A stretch of 64,000 bases of DNA from Trichomonas tenax (lineage: Eukaryota; Parabasalia; Trichomonadida; Trichomonadidae): the NCBI GenBank assembly GCA_023091735.1, contig JALKBU010000135.1, forward strand, positions 1 through 64,000, in the 5' to 3' direction. Both the position numbers and the translations under genes were made by a program. Positions 1-11,226 of this stretch are shown piece by piece. How positions within the stretch are numbered: the stretch's first letter is position 1; every line of letters starts with the position of its first letter. The notes under the pieces are model-generated. The model made no database searches. It saw only the letters and a program-made list of their open reading frames with translations, and was not told the DNA's origin.

Positions 1-1646
1 TGGAGTTTCAATCTATAAATGTCAGTATTGTTTAGACTACAAAGATATTTATAACACTTTTTATAAAGGTGACAATTTGCCCGCGCAAAAAAGTGACAGT
101 TTATTCATGAAAAGTGACTTTAAGGTTTCATGTCACTTTTTGATGTTCACTTTTGTCATAGACTCTCCTGTGTTGTCATTATCTTTATCACAAATATCGC
201 TCAAAGAAACAGAAATATCCACTACTGGCATTCCCTTTCATTTCTATTTTTGGGTTAATTTTTATTATTTATGCAATAAATTTCCACTTTGATTTCAAAA
301 ATGTTTTTTGATTTCTTATCATTGTCAATGTATATAACTTTTATAGCGTTGCATATTTTTTAAAAAAAAAAAAATAAAAATAAAAGTTCAATCTCTGTTT
401 TTTAAGGAAATCAAAAATCTAATTTGGTTTAACATTCATCGTTGAGATGAAACCTTATTGATTTTATATACGCCTATGTAATTTATGTATGCCATTTCAA
501 TATGAAAACTCAATACATGTTTGTTCTGCGAAATTTTTTCAATAATGGATAAATTATTTTTTAGACTTGATTTCATCTTGCTTATTCATAGCTTATCTAT
601 TTCTATACGATTATGTATTTAAAAATGGTAGTTCTTTGTTTTGAGAAATATTTCATAAAAATCAGACGCTGAACCTTAGTAGATAAGATCTCTGTTTTAT
701 AAAACCACATAAAATCCTTAAGATGATGAAATTCATATCACTGCCAACTCATGAAAATTTAAAAATCCTAAAGTTGATTCATCAAACTATTCTGTTAGAA
801 TACATGCAGTCACTACCAATATATTATTAGATTATCAAGCATCCAAACGAGAATTAAATCCAAATGTTAGAAAAATGTTGCAAACGCAACTAGATCTTTT
901 GTACTTATATTACTTCGTGGCATGTCATTCAATTATTGTATTGCCATGTAAATAACATGAGAAATTGAAATTAATTTTCTATTTGCAACAACTTAAACTG
1001 CAACAAGGATATTTGTAGCCACAAATAACTTGCTGATTAAAGTATAATAGGATTTTCGTTTAAACAAATGTATCATCAAAAAAAACTTAAAATAATGAAA
1101 AAAATTAGACAATAATGGCAAAACAACCCGCGTTGATGACAACAATATAATTACGATGGAAGAGGGGGTGGTTAAACGTTCAAATATTTTGATAAAATAA
1201 ATAAAAAATAGATATATAAGGATAATAAACTACATTTTTAATCTAGGTACTCCTCTCAATTTTTTCAAGGGGACTCCCTCAATATTGTGAAGAACACGCC
1301 CGTAGAGTACCTAGATAAGTTTATTTAGAAATTTTGTTTTCTATAGGCGATAATTGTGAGCAAATTGGTGACAAGAACATGTCATTGATGTGACAATCGA
1401 TTATTTTTAAGTCAAACTAAACGGTATTAATATGACTACGCCCGTAAAAACAACTCAATTTGTCACTTTTGATGTCACAGCCCAACCATGATAATAAAAA
1501 TTGAATTCCTCAATGAAATGTTTCATAAGATGATCAGCTTGCTTCAAATATATATATCAATACGTATTTTGTAGTAATATGTCAAAGTTCCGATTTTTTC
1601 CTCACAAGATTTGAATACAATAAAAATTCAAAAAATTATTATAAAA
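1..1646. other. AT-rich spacer, no gene seen
   Basis: No open frame here resembles a protein. The first 220 bases carry several copies of a gtgaca/tgtcac word, also found near other genes in the window. A perfect 12-bp inverted repeat lies at 1241-1252 and 1305-1316. Poly-A and AT tracts fill the rest. Confidence 0.6.
1241..1316. repeat. 12-bp perfect inverted repeat with 52-nt loop
   Basis: The arm ATCTAGGTACTC at 1241-1252 pairs exactly with GAGTACCTAGAT at 1305-1316. The loop has clustered C and G runs that stand out from the AT-rich surroundings. It could be a structured RNA, a short palindromic mobile element or chance. It lacks tRNA A and B boxes. Confidence 0.45.
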
Positions 1647-2178
1647 ATGCAAAATAATGAAAAAGAGCTATGTTTCATAAAGGTGACACATAGAAAGAAG
1701 AAATGCTTCACCAAGGAAGAGGATGCGCTGTTATTGGGTTATGTTAATCGATATGGACAATATTTCATCATTGATTCAAAATAGGACTGAAAAGCAATGG
1801 AGGGAATGATTTAATATGTACTTGAAACCCGATATCAAGAATGATCCATGGACTGAAGAAGAAGATGCAAAATTAGTAAATTTATATTTCCAATACGGCC
1901 CACAGTGGGTAAAAATAGCGAAGAGCTTTGAAGGGTGTACACAAAATATGATAAAGATGATAAAGAATAGGTTCAATTTCCATATCATTAAGCATCCAAG
2001 AAAAAGAAAGATTGATCAGAAATATATCGATGAAAAACTATTGGAGATTAAAAACAAAGACAAGCTTGATCTACCAAAAGAAATAGACCTTGTTCCTGAA
2101 GATCATGACTTGGTTTTGGAAGAAATATTCAAGGATGAAAAGCATTTTGAAAATATTTTCCAAGAGTTTTCGGATTAA
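1647..2178 (+). pseudogene. Broken two-repeat Myb-like DNA-binding protein
   Basis: An ATG at 1647 opens a frame with a first Myb repeat (KCFTKEEDALLLGYVNRYGQ) that ends at TAG 1782-1784. The rest of that repeat (QNRTEKQWRE) continues in another frame, is cut by TGA at 1807-1809, and then runs into a second, intact repeat from 1816 (DPWTEEEDAKLVNLYFQYGP). The arrangement is that of trichomonad R2R3-type Myb regulators. At least one frameshift and one nonsense codon separate the two repeats, and no trichomonad intron signals (GTATGT, ACTAACACACAG) are seen between them. The 120-residue second part (1816-2178) could still be expressed as a single-repeat protein with an acidic tail, but the simplest reading is a decaying paralogue. 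Confidence 0.75.
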
Positions 2179-2521
2179 TTAGGATACTTCATTTGTCACT
2201 GAACAGCACATGTTTTCCATCTTTAATTTACGACTCAGAGATGATCTTTATATTTTACTATGACAAAGATCGTTGATGAATAAAGTGTTTCCGGTTTTAT
2301 ATATCATATAACAATGCTTTACAAAAATAGAAAACAAATCATCATATTTTCAATATTGCTATATTGAGTTTATTCTTTGTGCATTAGGCCAATACATAAT
2401 TTCTAGGAATGTTGATGCCTTCAATATCGATTCAATTGACTAACATAATGATGTTTGTTATATTCAATGAAGAATATAAAGCAAAAGTAAGAATTAGATA
2501 AAAAACAAACGATGATTTTAT
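2179..2521. other. AT-rich spacer
   Basis: Nothing recognisable between the Myb remnant and the 3' end of the H3 gene. It serves as the 3' flank of both converging units. Confidence 0.5.
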
Positions 2522-2938
2522 TTAGTTACGCTCACCACGGATGCGCTGAGCGAGCTGGACATCACGCTCCATGATTGTAACACGGTTGGCATGGATAGCG
2601 CAAAGGTTTGTATCCTCGAAGAGGCCGACGAGGTAAGCTTCAGAAGCTTCCTGGAGGGCAGCGATAGCAGAGGACTGAAAACGAAGGTCACCACGGAAGC
2701 CAGAAGCGATTTCTCTGACGAGACGCTGGAATGGGAGCTTACGGATAAGAAGATCTGTGGACTTCTGGTACTTACGGATTTCACGGAGGGCGACTGTACC
2801 TGGGCGGAATCTGTGCTGCTTCTTGGCACCCTGGGAGTCGATTGTTGGTGTTGACTTGCGGGCGGCCTTGGCACCGAGGGACTTACGTGGGGTCTTTCCA
2901 CCTGTTGACTTTCGAGCTGTCTGCTTTGTACGAGCCAT
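2522..2938 (-). CDS. Histone H3
   Basis: Core nucleosomal histone of 138 residues, acting in nuclear chromatin. The tail keeps [10 protein letters not shown] with K4, K9, K14 and K27 positions, and the fold keeps the [21 protein letters not shown] and [12 protein letters not shown] blocks. Compared with canonical H3 (135 residues after Met removal), two extra residues lie between K27 and the K36 equivalent (segment [14 protein letters not shown]). The ATG at 2938 is 9 nt from the adenine of a TCATT initiator (2945-2949, minus strand). The gene is divergent from H4 with 189 bp between start codons. Third positions are GC-richer than in the neighbours, fitting high expression. The stop overlaps TAAA. 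Identification is certain. Confidence 0.98.
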   Translation of the reverse strand: MARTKQTARKSTGGKTPRKSLGAKAARKSTPTIDSQGAKKQHRFRPGTVALREIRKYQKSTDLLIRKLPFQRLVREIASGFRGDLRFQSSAIAALQEASEAYLVGLFEDTNLCAIHANRVTIMERDVQLAQRIRGERN

Positions 2939-2944
2939 TTAGAA

Positions 2945-2949
2945 AATGA
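2945..2949 (-). promoter_or_regulatory. Initiator (TCATT) of H3
   Basis: Reads TCATT on the minus strand; the presumed +1 adenine lies 9 nt before the H3 start. It matches the trichomonad Inr consensus TCA(+1)Y(T/A). Confidence 0.65.
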
Positions 2950-3097
2950 AGAAACAGATGTTTTCAATTTTGGCGCCGAATTTTCGGCGGAATTTTTAAT
3001 CTGCCATTTTACTCCCGCAAATTTTCTTAGCATATAACTTTACAAGTAAACAAAAATCTAGTGGTCTAAAATGGCAGGAATAAAATTATGGCGGTAA

Positions 3098-3433
<336 letters not shown>

Positions 3434-4917
3434 ACTATATTGTTAATATTCTTAAACAGAGTTTCATACTACTTTCTTTAATTTTTCTTCCGATTTTCTC
3501 TTCCAAATATATATATCTAAACTGATCATCATATTTGCTATTGAGAAGCCGTTAAACTCCTCATAGTCTTTCATTTCTATTGCGCCAAATCTTGATTTAA
3601 TGATATATTTAAAATCAATTTGATATCTTTGCTTTCATCAATTGGCTGTTATGGAACTTAATTAGCTCCACAAACTGACTTCAAATTATGATTACTATTA
3701 GTTTCTGGTTAAAATGTTAAAATATCAAGATATCTAAATGATAATAGCATTGAATTTCAAAATTGTCATTGAAAAGTAGGGAGTTTATTTACACATTCGG
3801 AAATAAATAAGCATTTAATAAATGATATTACCAAAATTGGAAAATTGGCATTATTTATTCATTAAAGAGGCCCGAGAATGAGAAACTATCATATTTAAGT
3901 GCTTGACTATAATTTAAAGTTGCTCATATATATAATTGCGCAAAATATTTGCATTAAAAATTCATTTTAACAATTAAAGTTCTTCTATGTTCAGATATGA
4001 AAGGTTGCTTGAAATTAAGGCAGTTTAGGAAAGATTATGCCTTTTAGATAAAGATATATTTATGAATGAAATAAAACGAACAGAATAGCAAAACCATACG
4101 ATATGATATCCAAACAAGACAAAACTGAAGTCATTTACAGCCAAAACAGGCCCTGTTCCCATTATAAACGAGAATCAATCAAATAAAATCAAAACTGTCA
4201 GAGGTGTTTTAACTCTCAAATTTGGCTTTTAGCGGCCAAAATTGACAAAAATAGCATTATCATTATGTAAATGTTATAATAAACCATATTTTAAAAAGCG
4301 GATAAGGTTAAAAGTCACGTTTTTTCACAATTTATTTGACACTGTTTACATTAATAAAATAGTATATACGATGCTAATTATTTTTCCATCGCTTTTTATT
4401 TTTGAATACATTATTTTTATTAATCAATAATTTCATCATATTCATTGGGAGGCTATAAGTATAAGTTGGTGCATCACATTAAAAACATGTTATATGTGCA
4501 TGCGTCTATGTATATTGTCGTCTCCGCAATGATTTCGTGCATTTATAAATTAAGATACTGAACAATTATTCAATTAGGAGCTTGTATTATTTATAATATG
4601 TTACTATGTTGTTTGCATGTGATATATTTATAATAAATATTGCTATTTACTCAATAATAAGCTGATATCAAATTGTTCATGAAAAATATGAAACGATATT
4701 ATATATGTTTAACACTAAAACTATGTATGGCATCACATAGGAGTTATATCTGCCATACATGTTTGATCTGGTTTTGACCCCCAGAGTTGATACACTTCTA
4801 AACTGTCTCTAATCAAATCAAAATCTCTGACGACAAATCCAGACAATAGAGGACCAAACGGATATAAATCTCAAAAAATCCCAAAATCCAAAAAAGTACG
4901 TTTTGAAAAAAAATAAA
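3434..4917. other. AT-rich spacer with a small hairpin
   Basis: About 1.5 kb without a credible gene. A 10-bp inverted repeat (ATGTATGGCA at 4723-4732, TGCCATACAT at 4751-4760) lies about 160 bp before the IFT56 start. The 62-codon open frame at 4242-4430 is low-complexity and not supported. Confidence 0.5.
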
Positions 4918-6597
4918 ATGATTGTTGGTGGAGCAAGAAAGAAGACTACAACAGTTATGGCCCAAAATGCTGAGCCAGCGGTTCCAGCGCCGGAAACTAA
5001 TGAGCAAAGTATTCTCTCCTTCATCGAGGGCCGCGATTACAGTGGTGCAGCGACTTATATCGAATTTCTTCACAAAGAGCTCAATCAGCCATACACCAAG
5101 GAAATGAAATTGTGGCATGGCTACGCGCTATTCCACTCCGGTCTTTACGAGGACGCAATCAACGTTTACACGAAAATGCTTGAAGTAGAGCCAGACGACA
5201 CGATGATCTGGCTTTATATTTCGTCGTGCCAGTTCTACTTGAGGGACTACGAAATTGCGAGGGATTCAGCTAATAAAGGACCAAACTGCGACTTCAAAAC
5301 AAGATTATTGTTCCATATCGCGCACCAAACAAACGACGACAGGCAGCTCTTGGAGTCTCATTCTCAGCTGGTTGGAACGCTGCAGAACCAGCTCTCTCTC
5401 GCCGCTATTCACTACATGAGATCGCATTTCCAGGAAGCTATCGATATTTATCAGAAACTTTTGATGGAACACCCAGATTATCTCGCGCTCAACGTATACA
5501 TCGCTATGTGCCAATTCAAGCTTGATAATTATGACGAATCAAACGATTCCGTTGACCTTTATTTGCAGTTTCAGTCTGACTCAGCTGTTGCTTTGAACTT
5601 GAAGAGCTGCGACTATTTGAGAATTTTCGACGCAAACACAGCTGAATCACAGCTTCTCCAAATTAGAAAATTCAGCTCAGCAACATATGGTTTCGTTGAT
5701 TCACTGATCAACCACAACCTTTGTATCTTCCACAATGGTGATGACGGCTTCACAATTTTACCAAAACTTGTTGGAATCATTCCAGAAGCTCGCTTCAACC
5801 TCGCCATTTTGTACATGAGAGAAAGCAACGCCAAGGAAGCTTACAACCTTCTTCAGGACTTCCAGCCACTCGATGTTTCTGAGTCAATCCTTAGAGCCAC
5901 TGTTCTCCTCGCGTACGGTCAATTGCAATCCGAGCCAAATCCAATCGATGAGGCTAACCAGATCTTCGCTGAAGTTGGCAACATGGATATGATCAAGAAC
6001 ACAGTCGAAGGCCGCCAGGCACTCGCTACAACTAAATTCATCCAGTCCGATTATGAAAGGACACTCCAGATTTTGCAGACAATCGAAGATAAGATCGGTG
6101 AGACAGATGAGTTCAACTACAACATCGGTATGACATACTGCGGCCTCGAGAAGTGGGCTGAAGCTGAAAGAAGGTTGTTGATGGTTAGGAACCCAGCTTA
6201 CACACGTGAAATCTTCTATGTTTCATTCCTTTGCAAGTGCTATATCATGAACAGGAAACCAGAACAAGCTTTCATCCTTTACACAGAGAGTATCAACACA
6301 GAGGATGCCAAGCTCCTTCTTCAGATTATCTCCACACATTGCTATTCACAGGGCCAGTACTACTACGCCATGAAGGCATACAATATTCTCGCCCAGTTCG
6401 ATATGGATCCAGTCAATCGCCAAGGCATGATTGCAAGTGCAGTCGGTGTCTTCAGGAACGTTCTCTCTCGAAAGGAGAGCCCAGACAAATTACAGGAAGT
6501 CCGGGATGTTCTTGAATCCGACCCATCAGCGGAAGAAGTCCGGAATGTCATCAACCGATACATAGAGACATCTGGTGAATTCGAGACGGTTATATGA
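4918..6597 (+). CDS. Intraflagellar transport protein IFT56 (TTC26/DYF-13)
   Basis: TPR protein of the IFT-B train, needed to move cargo into flagella. About 559 residues, close to the human 554. The block QLSLAAIHYMRSHFQEAIDI followed by YLALNVYIAMCQFKLD is near-identical to TTC26, as are IPEARFNLAILYMRE, CYIMNRKPEQAF and YYYAMKAYNIL. Tetratricopeptide-like helices run from about residue 40 to 530. The first ATG is 4918; a second at 4957 (MAQNAEPAVP) could also be used, since the residues before it are not conserved. Codon use is GC-rich at third positions. It fits an organism with several flagella. Confidence 0.93.
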   Translation: MIVGGARKKTTTVMAQNAEPAVPAPETNEQSILSFIEGRDYSGAATYIEFLHKELNQPYTKEMKLWHGYALFHSGLYEDAINVYTKMLEVEPDDTMIWLYISSCQFYLRDYEIARDSANKGPNCDFKTRLLFHIAHQTNDDRQLLESHSQLVGTLQNQLSLAAIHYMRSHFQEAIDIYQKLLMEHPDYLALNVYIAMCQFKLDNYDESNDSVDLYLQFQSDSAVALNLKSCDYLRIFDANTAESQLLQIRKFSSATYGFVDSLINHNLCIFHNGDDGFTILPKLVGIIPEARFNLAILYMRESNAKEAYNLLQDFQPLDVSESILRATVLLAYGQLQSEPNPIDEANQIFAEVGNMDMIKNTVEGRQALATTKFIQSDYERTLQILQTIEDKIGETDEFNYNIGMTYCGLEKWAEAERRLLMVRNPAYTREIFYVSFLCKCYIMNRKPEQAFILYTESINTEDAKLLLQIISTHCYSQGQYYYAMKAYNILAQFDMDPVNRQGMIASAVGVFRNVLSRKESPDKLQEVRDVLESDPSAEEVRNVINRYIETSGEFETVI

Positions 6598-7123
6598 TGT
6601 GATGTGACTAAAAGAGTTTTGTTATGCAAAAATCAACAATTTTTGTTTCTAATTCAAAATCAAATTTTCAATTCTTTTCATATGTTGATTTTTCTTTTGA
6701 TTCTATCTTCGACATTGATAAGATTTTAAGTAGAGAATCAAATTCAAGTACCAAAATCCAATATCATCATTTCATGCAAGGAATTTGCTCGGGATAATTC
6801 TGCAACGAGAAAACATATCTGTGATCCACCACTGTCAGATTGATACATACAAAAACATTACACTCCTTCCATTGCATCGAACTGAATATATTTGGATAGA
6901 TTAATTCATTTCATTTTATATTATTTTGAACCACAAAAGATGGTGAATAACATAAATCTGTCTGACAAGTAAAAATTTACAAATCAAAAATATTTTGTGT
7001 ACAATTCTAATTTACATGACAAATTTCGTATTTTTATTATCTTTCATTATTTAGAGTGACTATAATACAGAGATCATTTATATAAAATTTTAAGAAATTT
7101 TAAATGTGGGAAATATCAAAAAA
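6598..7123. other. Spacer with upstream TTTACATGACA element
   Basis: AT-rich intergenic DNA. TTTACATGACA at 7011-7021 lies about 100 bp before the next start, and a TCATT initiator-like word lies at 7074-7078. No gene seen. Confidence 0.5.
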
Positions 7124-8275
7124 ATGACCCAGTGGAAGCTCCGATCTTTAATCACACTTGCCGTTGTTTTTTTAGCAGCGCTCATAGTTCTGAATTGCGG
7201 GGCTTTCATGATGGGCCCCAAAATTCAATCTCTTCCATTTACGCCTTCGAATCGAGGATATTCGATAAAAGTTGATAATATTTCATTCACATCTCTTCCA
7301 GTTTACATCGAGCCGTACCCACTGGTCGATAACACATCGTATTTGTCCATTTGGTGCGGCGAAGAAGCTAAAGTTAATGATTACGTAATTTCACTATCAG
7401 GAGAATACAATATCGGATTATTTACAATATGCAAGAGAATGACGATAGAAGTATGGCCTCGCAATGAAAAATGCGGATTCTGGGTTAAAAGAAATCAACC
7501 AATTTATTCCTTCTTCAATTTCCTTTTAAGAGTTGTATTTCTTGGTGTTGTTGGCGCTACGTTTTATGTCCTATTTTCACACAATAAAAACTTCACGATT
7601 ATGCGTTCAACTTTGATAACTCAGATTTCTTGTTTACTAATTCTCGATCCAATCCAGCTTTTATACAATATTTTGCCTAGCATATCAATTATTCACAACA
7701 TTATCTCATCTGTTGGCTGGTGGAGAGCAAGTACTGAATTATTTGCAGAATATGCGCCACTTGTCCGGTCACAAAGCACATTTTATAGAAATATAATGGT
7801 AGCTCCAGCTGTTATATTATTCATTACCACTGCTTTTCAAACATTTTGCCGATTTTCATTTCCAAATTTCATGTTTATATTAGCAATGACAGGATTTGCT
7901 TTTGTACCATTCATAGCATGCTGGTTCTTGTTTAAAGTCGGAAGTACATCAGGAAAATTCGCATTAACAATTCATATTATGAGTGGAATGATTTCTTTGT
8001 CAATTGTATATTTAATACAGGTTCTCAGGAACTTTAATGACGATTTAAGAGAGTCATTTTTATCAGAGACTCTCGAAATCACTTTTATTGGTGCTTATGC
8101 GTTATTCCAGACAATCTTCCAGACAGGTGAAAGCAAGGATGAGTCAGCAAGATTGTTGCCACAGGCTGTTAATAGATATGATAAAATTGATGAACTTTTG
8201 GATGTTCTCGGTGAAATCGGTGATGACGCACGATTCGACGTCAATGAAGAAGATTCTGATAAAGAAAAAAAATAG
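7124..8275 (+). CDS. Polytopic membrane protein, Wntless/TMEM181-like (GOST-type)
   Basis: About 383 residues. One N-terminal membrane segment (about 7-25) is followed by a lumenal beta-rich stretch of about 95 residues with cysteines, then about seven hydrophobic helices from about residue 125 to 345 and an acidic cytosolic tail. This order is that of Wntless/MIG-14 and related GOLD-domain seven-TM receptors. Several helix patterns (RVVFLGVVGATFYVLF; the long helix before LRNFNDDLRESF) recall Wntless, so a role as a trafficking receptor in the Golgi or endosomes is plausible but inferred. The ATG at 7124 is the first in frame. Other polytopic families are not excluded. Confidence 0.5.
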   Translation: MTQWKLRSLITLAVVFLAALIVLNCGAFMMGPKIQSLPFTPSNRGYSIKVDNISFTSLPVYIEPYPLVDNTSYLSIWCGEEAKVNDYVISLSGEYNIGLFTICKRMTIEVWPRNEKCGFWVKRNQPIYSFFNFLLRVVFLGVVGATFYVLFSHNKNFTIMRSTLITQISCLLILDPIQLLYNILPSISIIHNIISSVGWWRASTELFAEYAPLVRSQSTFYRNIMVAPAVILFITTAFQTFCRFSFPNFMFILAMTGFAFVPFIACWFLFKVGSTSGKFALTIHIMSGMISLSIVYLIQVLRNFNDDLRESFLSETLEITFIGAYALFQTIFQTGESKDESARLLPQAVNRYDKIDELLDVLGEIGDDARFDVNEEDSDKEKK

Positions 8276-9189
8276 ATTTGTGTTTATGTAATAAATGTTA
8301 TCTTATTAAACTTAATTTTAATATATTACTTCAATAACTATCACAACACATGTAAATCATAAACCCCTATGTATAAATCAAATTTTGTCGTTGAATTAGA
8401 TGTTATTATTCAATGATAACGAAAATATTGCTATTTTTCGATAACTATATGCGTAAAAACTATACATATTAATAAAACATATTTCAGAACTATGCTCGAA
8501 AGAATTAATCTTTAAATTCAAGCATTATCATTCATATTAGGAACAAATTTCATATTTAAGTAAATTTAATACTATTTATATACAATATTGTTGGGATAGT
8601 TTAGGTTACAGTTTAGATATATCCTTTTCCAATCCAGAGAGAAAAACTTCATATGTCGCATTGATGCATATTAATTTCATTCTATTTGATGTGTGAAGTC
8701 ATATTGTTCAAATGAACATACTTGAATTGTGTTTCTAAATATAAATTAGACGTCGAATCAATTCAATATAGTGAATTTTAATATGATAAAAGCAATTGAG
8801 TTTTCTTGAAACATATCAACATTTTTATTTAGTATTTATAACTTAGAGACCATGGAGTTAATATACACATTAAAGAATGTTGATTTTTCATTTTTTGAAT
8901 TCTCGGCAATTATAATGAGTCACATCTCAATGAATATACAATATAATGATATTTATTGTAATGTATAAGTATTAATTGAAGTAGCAGATTATATATACAT
9001 AATAAGAACTAGTGTAGGTAATGTTGTGAAATGAGATAAATTAGATATTTTAGTTATTGACTTTTCAAGCAATTTTTTGTTTAAATATAGTATTTTTATG
9101 CTATGGAAAAGCCAAATTCATAAGAAAAGTTTTAATTGTGAGTTTTATTTGTGTCAATTTGTGTAATGAAATAAAAAATAAAAAAATAA
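8276..9189. other. AT-rich spacer
   Basis: About 0.9 kb of AT-rich sequence with no open frame or structure that I can support. Confidence 0.5.
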
Positions 9190-9462
9190 ATGGTGGATGT
9201 TACATTCAGCGACTACAAGGTTTGGGTTAAGAAAAACCTCAAACTTATAGGTATCGTGGCTGCTTACGTCGTTGTCCTTTATATCCTTCTTCTCCTTAAC
9301 ATGCTTCCTGTTTATGGAGATAAGCCGTCAGATCACAAGATTGTTTACGCTTTCCCGATTGTTTTTATCATTGGTATTATTGTTTATGCATATTTCGACA
9401 TCGCGCAAAATGAAATTGAAGAGGAACGTGGCATTCAACCAGAAAAACCAAAAGAGGAGTAA
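9190..9462 (+). CDS. Small two-TM membrane protein
   Basis: 90 residues: a short polar N-terminus, a hydrophobic helix at about 19-40 (LIGIVAAYVVVLYILLLL), a loop, a second helix at about 53-69 (IVYAFPIVFIIGIIVYAYF) and an acidic tail ending EKPKEE. The family is not recognised. Its size and two helices recall small ER membrane subunits. The stop overlaps TAAA, and the coding region is clearly less AT-rich than its flanks, which supports a real gene. Confidence 0.7.
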   Translation: MVDVTFSDYKVWVKKNLKLIGIVAAYVVVLYILLLLNMLPVYGDKPSDHKIVYAFPIVFIIGIIVYAYFDIAQNEIEEERGIQPEKPKEE

Positions 9463-10122
9463 AACTTGCTAATTTATTTGCTTAAAACTACTTAGTAATG
9501 GAATGTACTTCTAGCACCCAAATTTCTCTACTTCCCTTTATTTTTTTTTTTCATTTTGATATTTGATTTTGATTTCATTTAATTGTAATAATCGAAACAT
9601 TCATGATCATAACTGCATTGAGCATCATATGATGCAGATTGAATGAATTTGCATCATTTGTTATTATATTCAATATTTTGCTATCACTTGAAAATAGTGA
9701 TCAAAACATTCATAATCATAACCAAGAAATTAAATTTATAATGCATATCGAATGAATCAGCATATTTTCACAAAAATTTCAAATATTGATTTTATCTGAG
9801 AATTTTTCAATGTGCACTTAGATATAAGAACAATATCGGTAGTATAGCATAAACATAATAGCAAAAATAGAATGGAAAAATATTTATTCAAACAATCAAA
9901 ATTACATGAATTAAAGATTTATGCATTGAAACTATAGAAGGGCATTGAGGGTGTAGCAACATCGTAGTAACTACATGAAATATAGACCAATAATTGAAAA
10001 ATATGTTCAATATAATGACTTATCATATGCATATGCATTGATTTCTTGCATCACATACAGTCTCATTGTTAGTTGCTAGTTTCATTATTCCAAATATAAT
10101 ATTAATATTATATTTTTTGATA
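9463..10122. other. Spacer with degenerate repeats and a palindrome
   Basis: A 14-bp perfect palindrome GCATCATATGATGC lies at 9622-9635. The phrase around aaacattcatgatcataac (about 9595) recurs as aaacattcataatcataac about 110 bp later, a weak direct repeat. No gene seen. Confidence 0.5.
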
Positions 10123-10659
10123 TTAGTTTCCAGGACCTAAATTCTCGAAGTTGTTGTTGGCAAAACCGGTGGAATTGAGTCCATTATCATTAAATGAATT
10201 TCCAAATCCCGTAAAAGGTTCAGATCCTAAGTTGAATCCAACGGATCCGAAACTATTTGCTGATGTTCCTGCAGAAACACCACCAAACATATTCTCAGTA
10301 CTTAATCCACCACCAAATCCAGAAAATTCTCCACTTGCACCAAATGAGAAGTTTCCAAATGTAAACTGTGATTCACCTGACTGAGCAGCAAGTGTAAATT
10401 CCTCCATTAAACCAGTTGTTGGAAGTTCTGGTTCTAGTGTGTACGTTGGCTTCTTTTCTGGATCATAACTGCGGAGCCGGGAAGATGGTGGTAATTTTGC
10501 TTTCGAAAATCGCGTTTTTTCTTTTGATTCATTAATAATTTGATTATTTGTTTTTTTCCGATTTCCTGCTTTTTTAAATATATTCTTCCTGAACGCGGCA
10601 TCTTCCGACTGCGATGTATCATAGTCAGCCACTGAGTGAGTTCGCTTTGTATTTTTCAT
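10123..10659 (-). CDS. Phe-Gly-rich, basic small protein (nucleoporin-like)
   Basis: 178 residues from the first ATG (10659). The N-terminal half is basic and polar (KNTKRTHSVADYD, FKKAGNRKKTNN). The C-terminal half from about residue 95 is rich in F-G pairs (FTFGNFSFGASGEF, GFGGGL, MFGGV, SFGSVGF, FTGFGN), spaced as in FG nucleoporins. A nuclear-pore or transport role is inferred from composition only. A TTACATGTCAA word sits about 40 bp upstream (10698-10708), the recurring upstream element of this window. Confidence 0.6.
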   Translation of the reverse strand: MKNTKRTHSVADYDTSQSEDAAFRKNIFKKAGNRKKTNNQIINESKEKTRFSKAKLPPSSRLRSYDPEKKPTYTLEPELPTTGLMEEFTLAAQSGESQFTFGNFSFGASGEFSGFGGGLSTENMFGGVSAGTSANSFGSVGFNLGSEPFTGFGNSFNDNGLNSTGFANNNFENLGPGN

Positions 10660-11226
10660 ATTTTTATTTTTGTTGTAAAGACGTTTACACAAAATAATTA
10701 CATGTCAAATATGTCGTGTAAATTATTTTTTACATATTTAATTTTTCATTATTGCAACATAACAGAAGCCATCGTTAATCATCAAACTACTGCAATGTAT
10801 CAGTTGTAATTATTTACCTATTAACATTCATGCATAACTACTAATCAATATCTTTTTAAAATCCATTCACATAATAATGATATATCAATAGTAAACGCAT
10901 GAATATTTTCTTAAATAACTTTAAATATATTTAACATCGAAATATTAACGGTAATTTTAGTGGGAAGTAAGTTTTTATTTCAAATACTGAATATTTTTAT
11001 TGTGCTTCTTTTGGACGGCAATTTGCAGTGGGGATTTATGAGATTACTAAAATCATATTATGCTGACTATCTAGTTTATATGATAATAAAGAATGAAAGA
11101 TATTGATGTATATTATAAGAGATTGATCGATATCATTTATTTAAAACGAACCATTGAAATCTAATGTTTAAATATTATTATGATTGCCAAATATAACTAA
11201 TTAATTCTAAATAGCGGTGATGAATA
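10660..11226. other. AT-rich spacer
   Basis: Intergenic DNA between the FG-rich protein and the ankyrin remnant. Apart from the TTACATGTCAA word near 10700, nothing is recognised. Confidence 0.5.
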
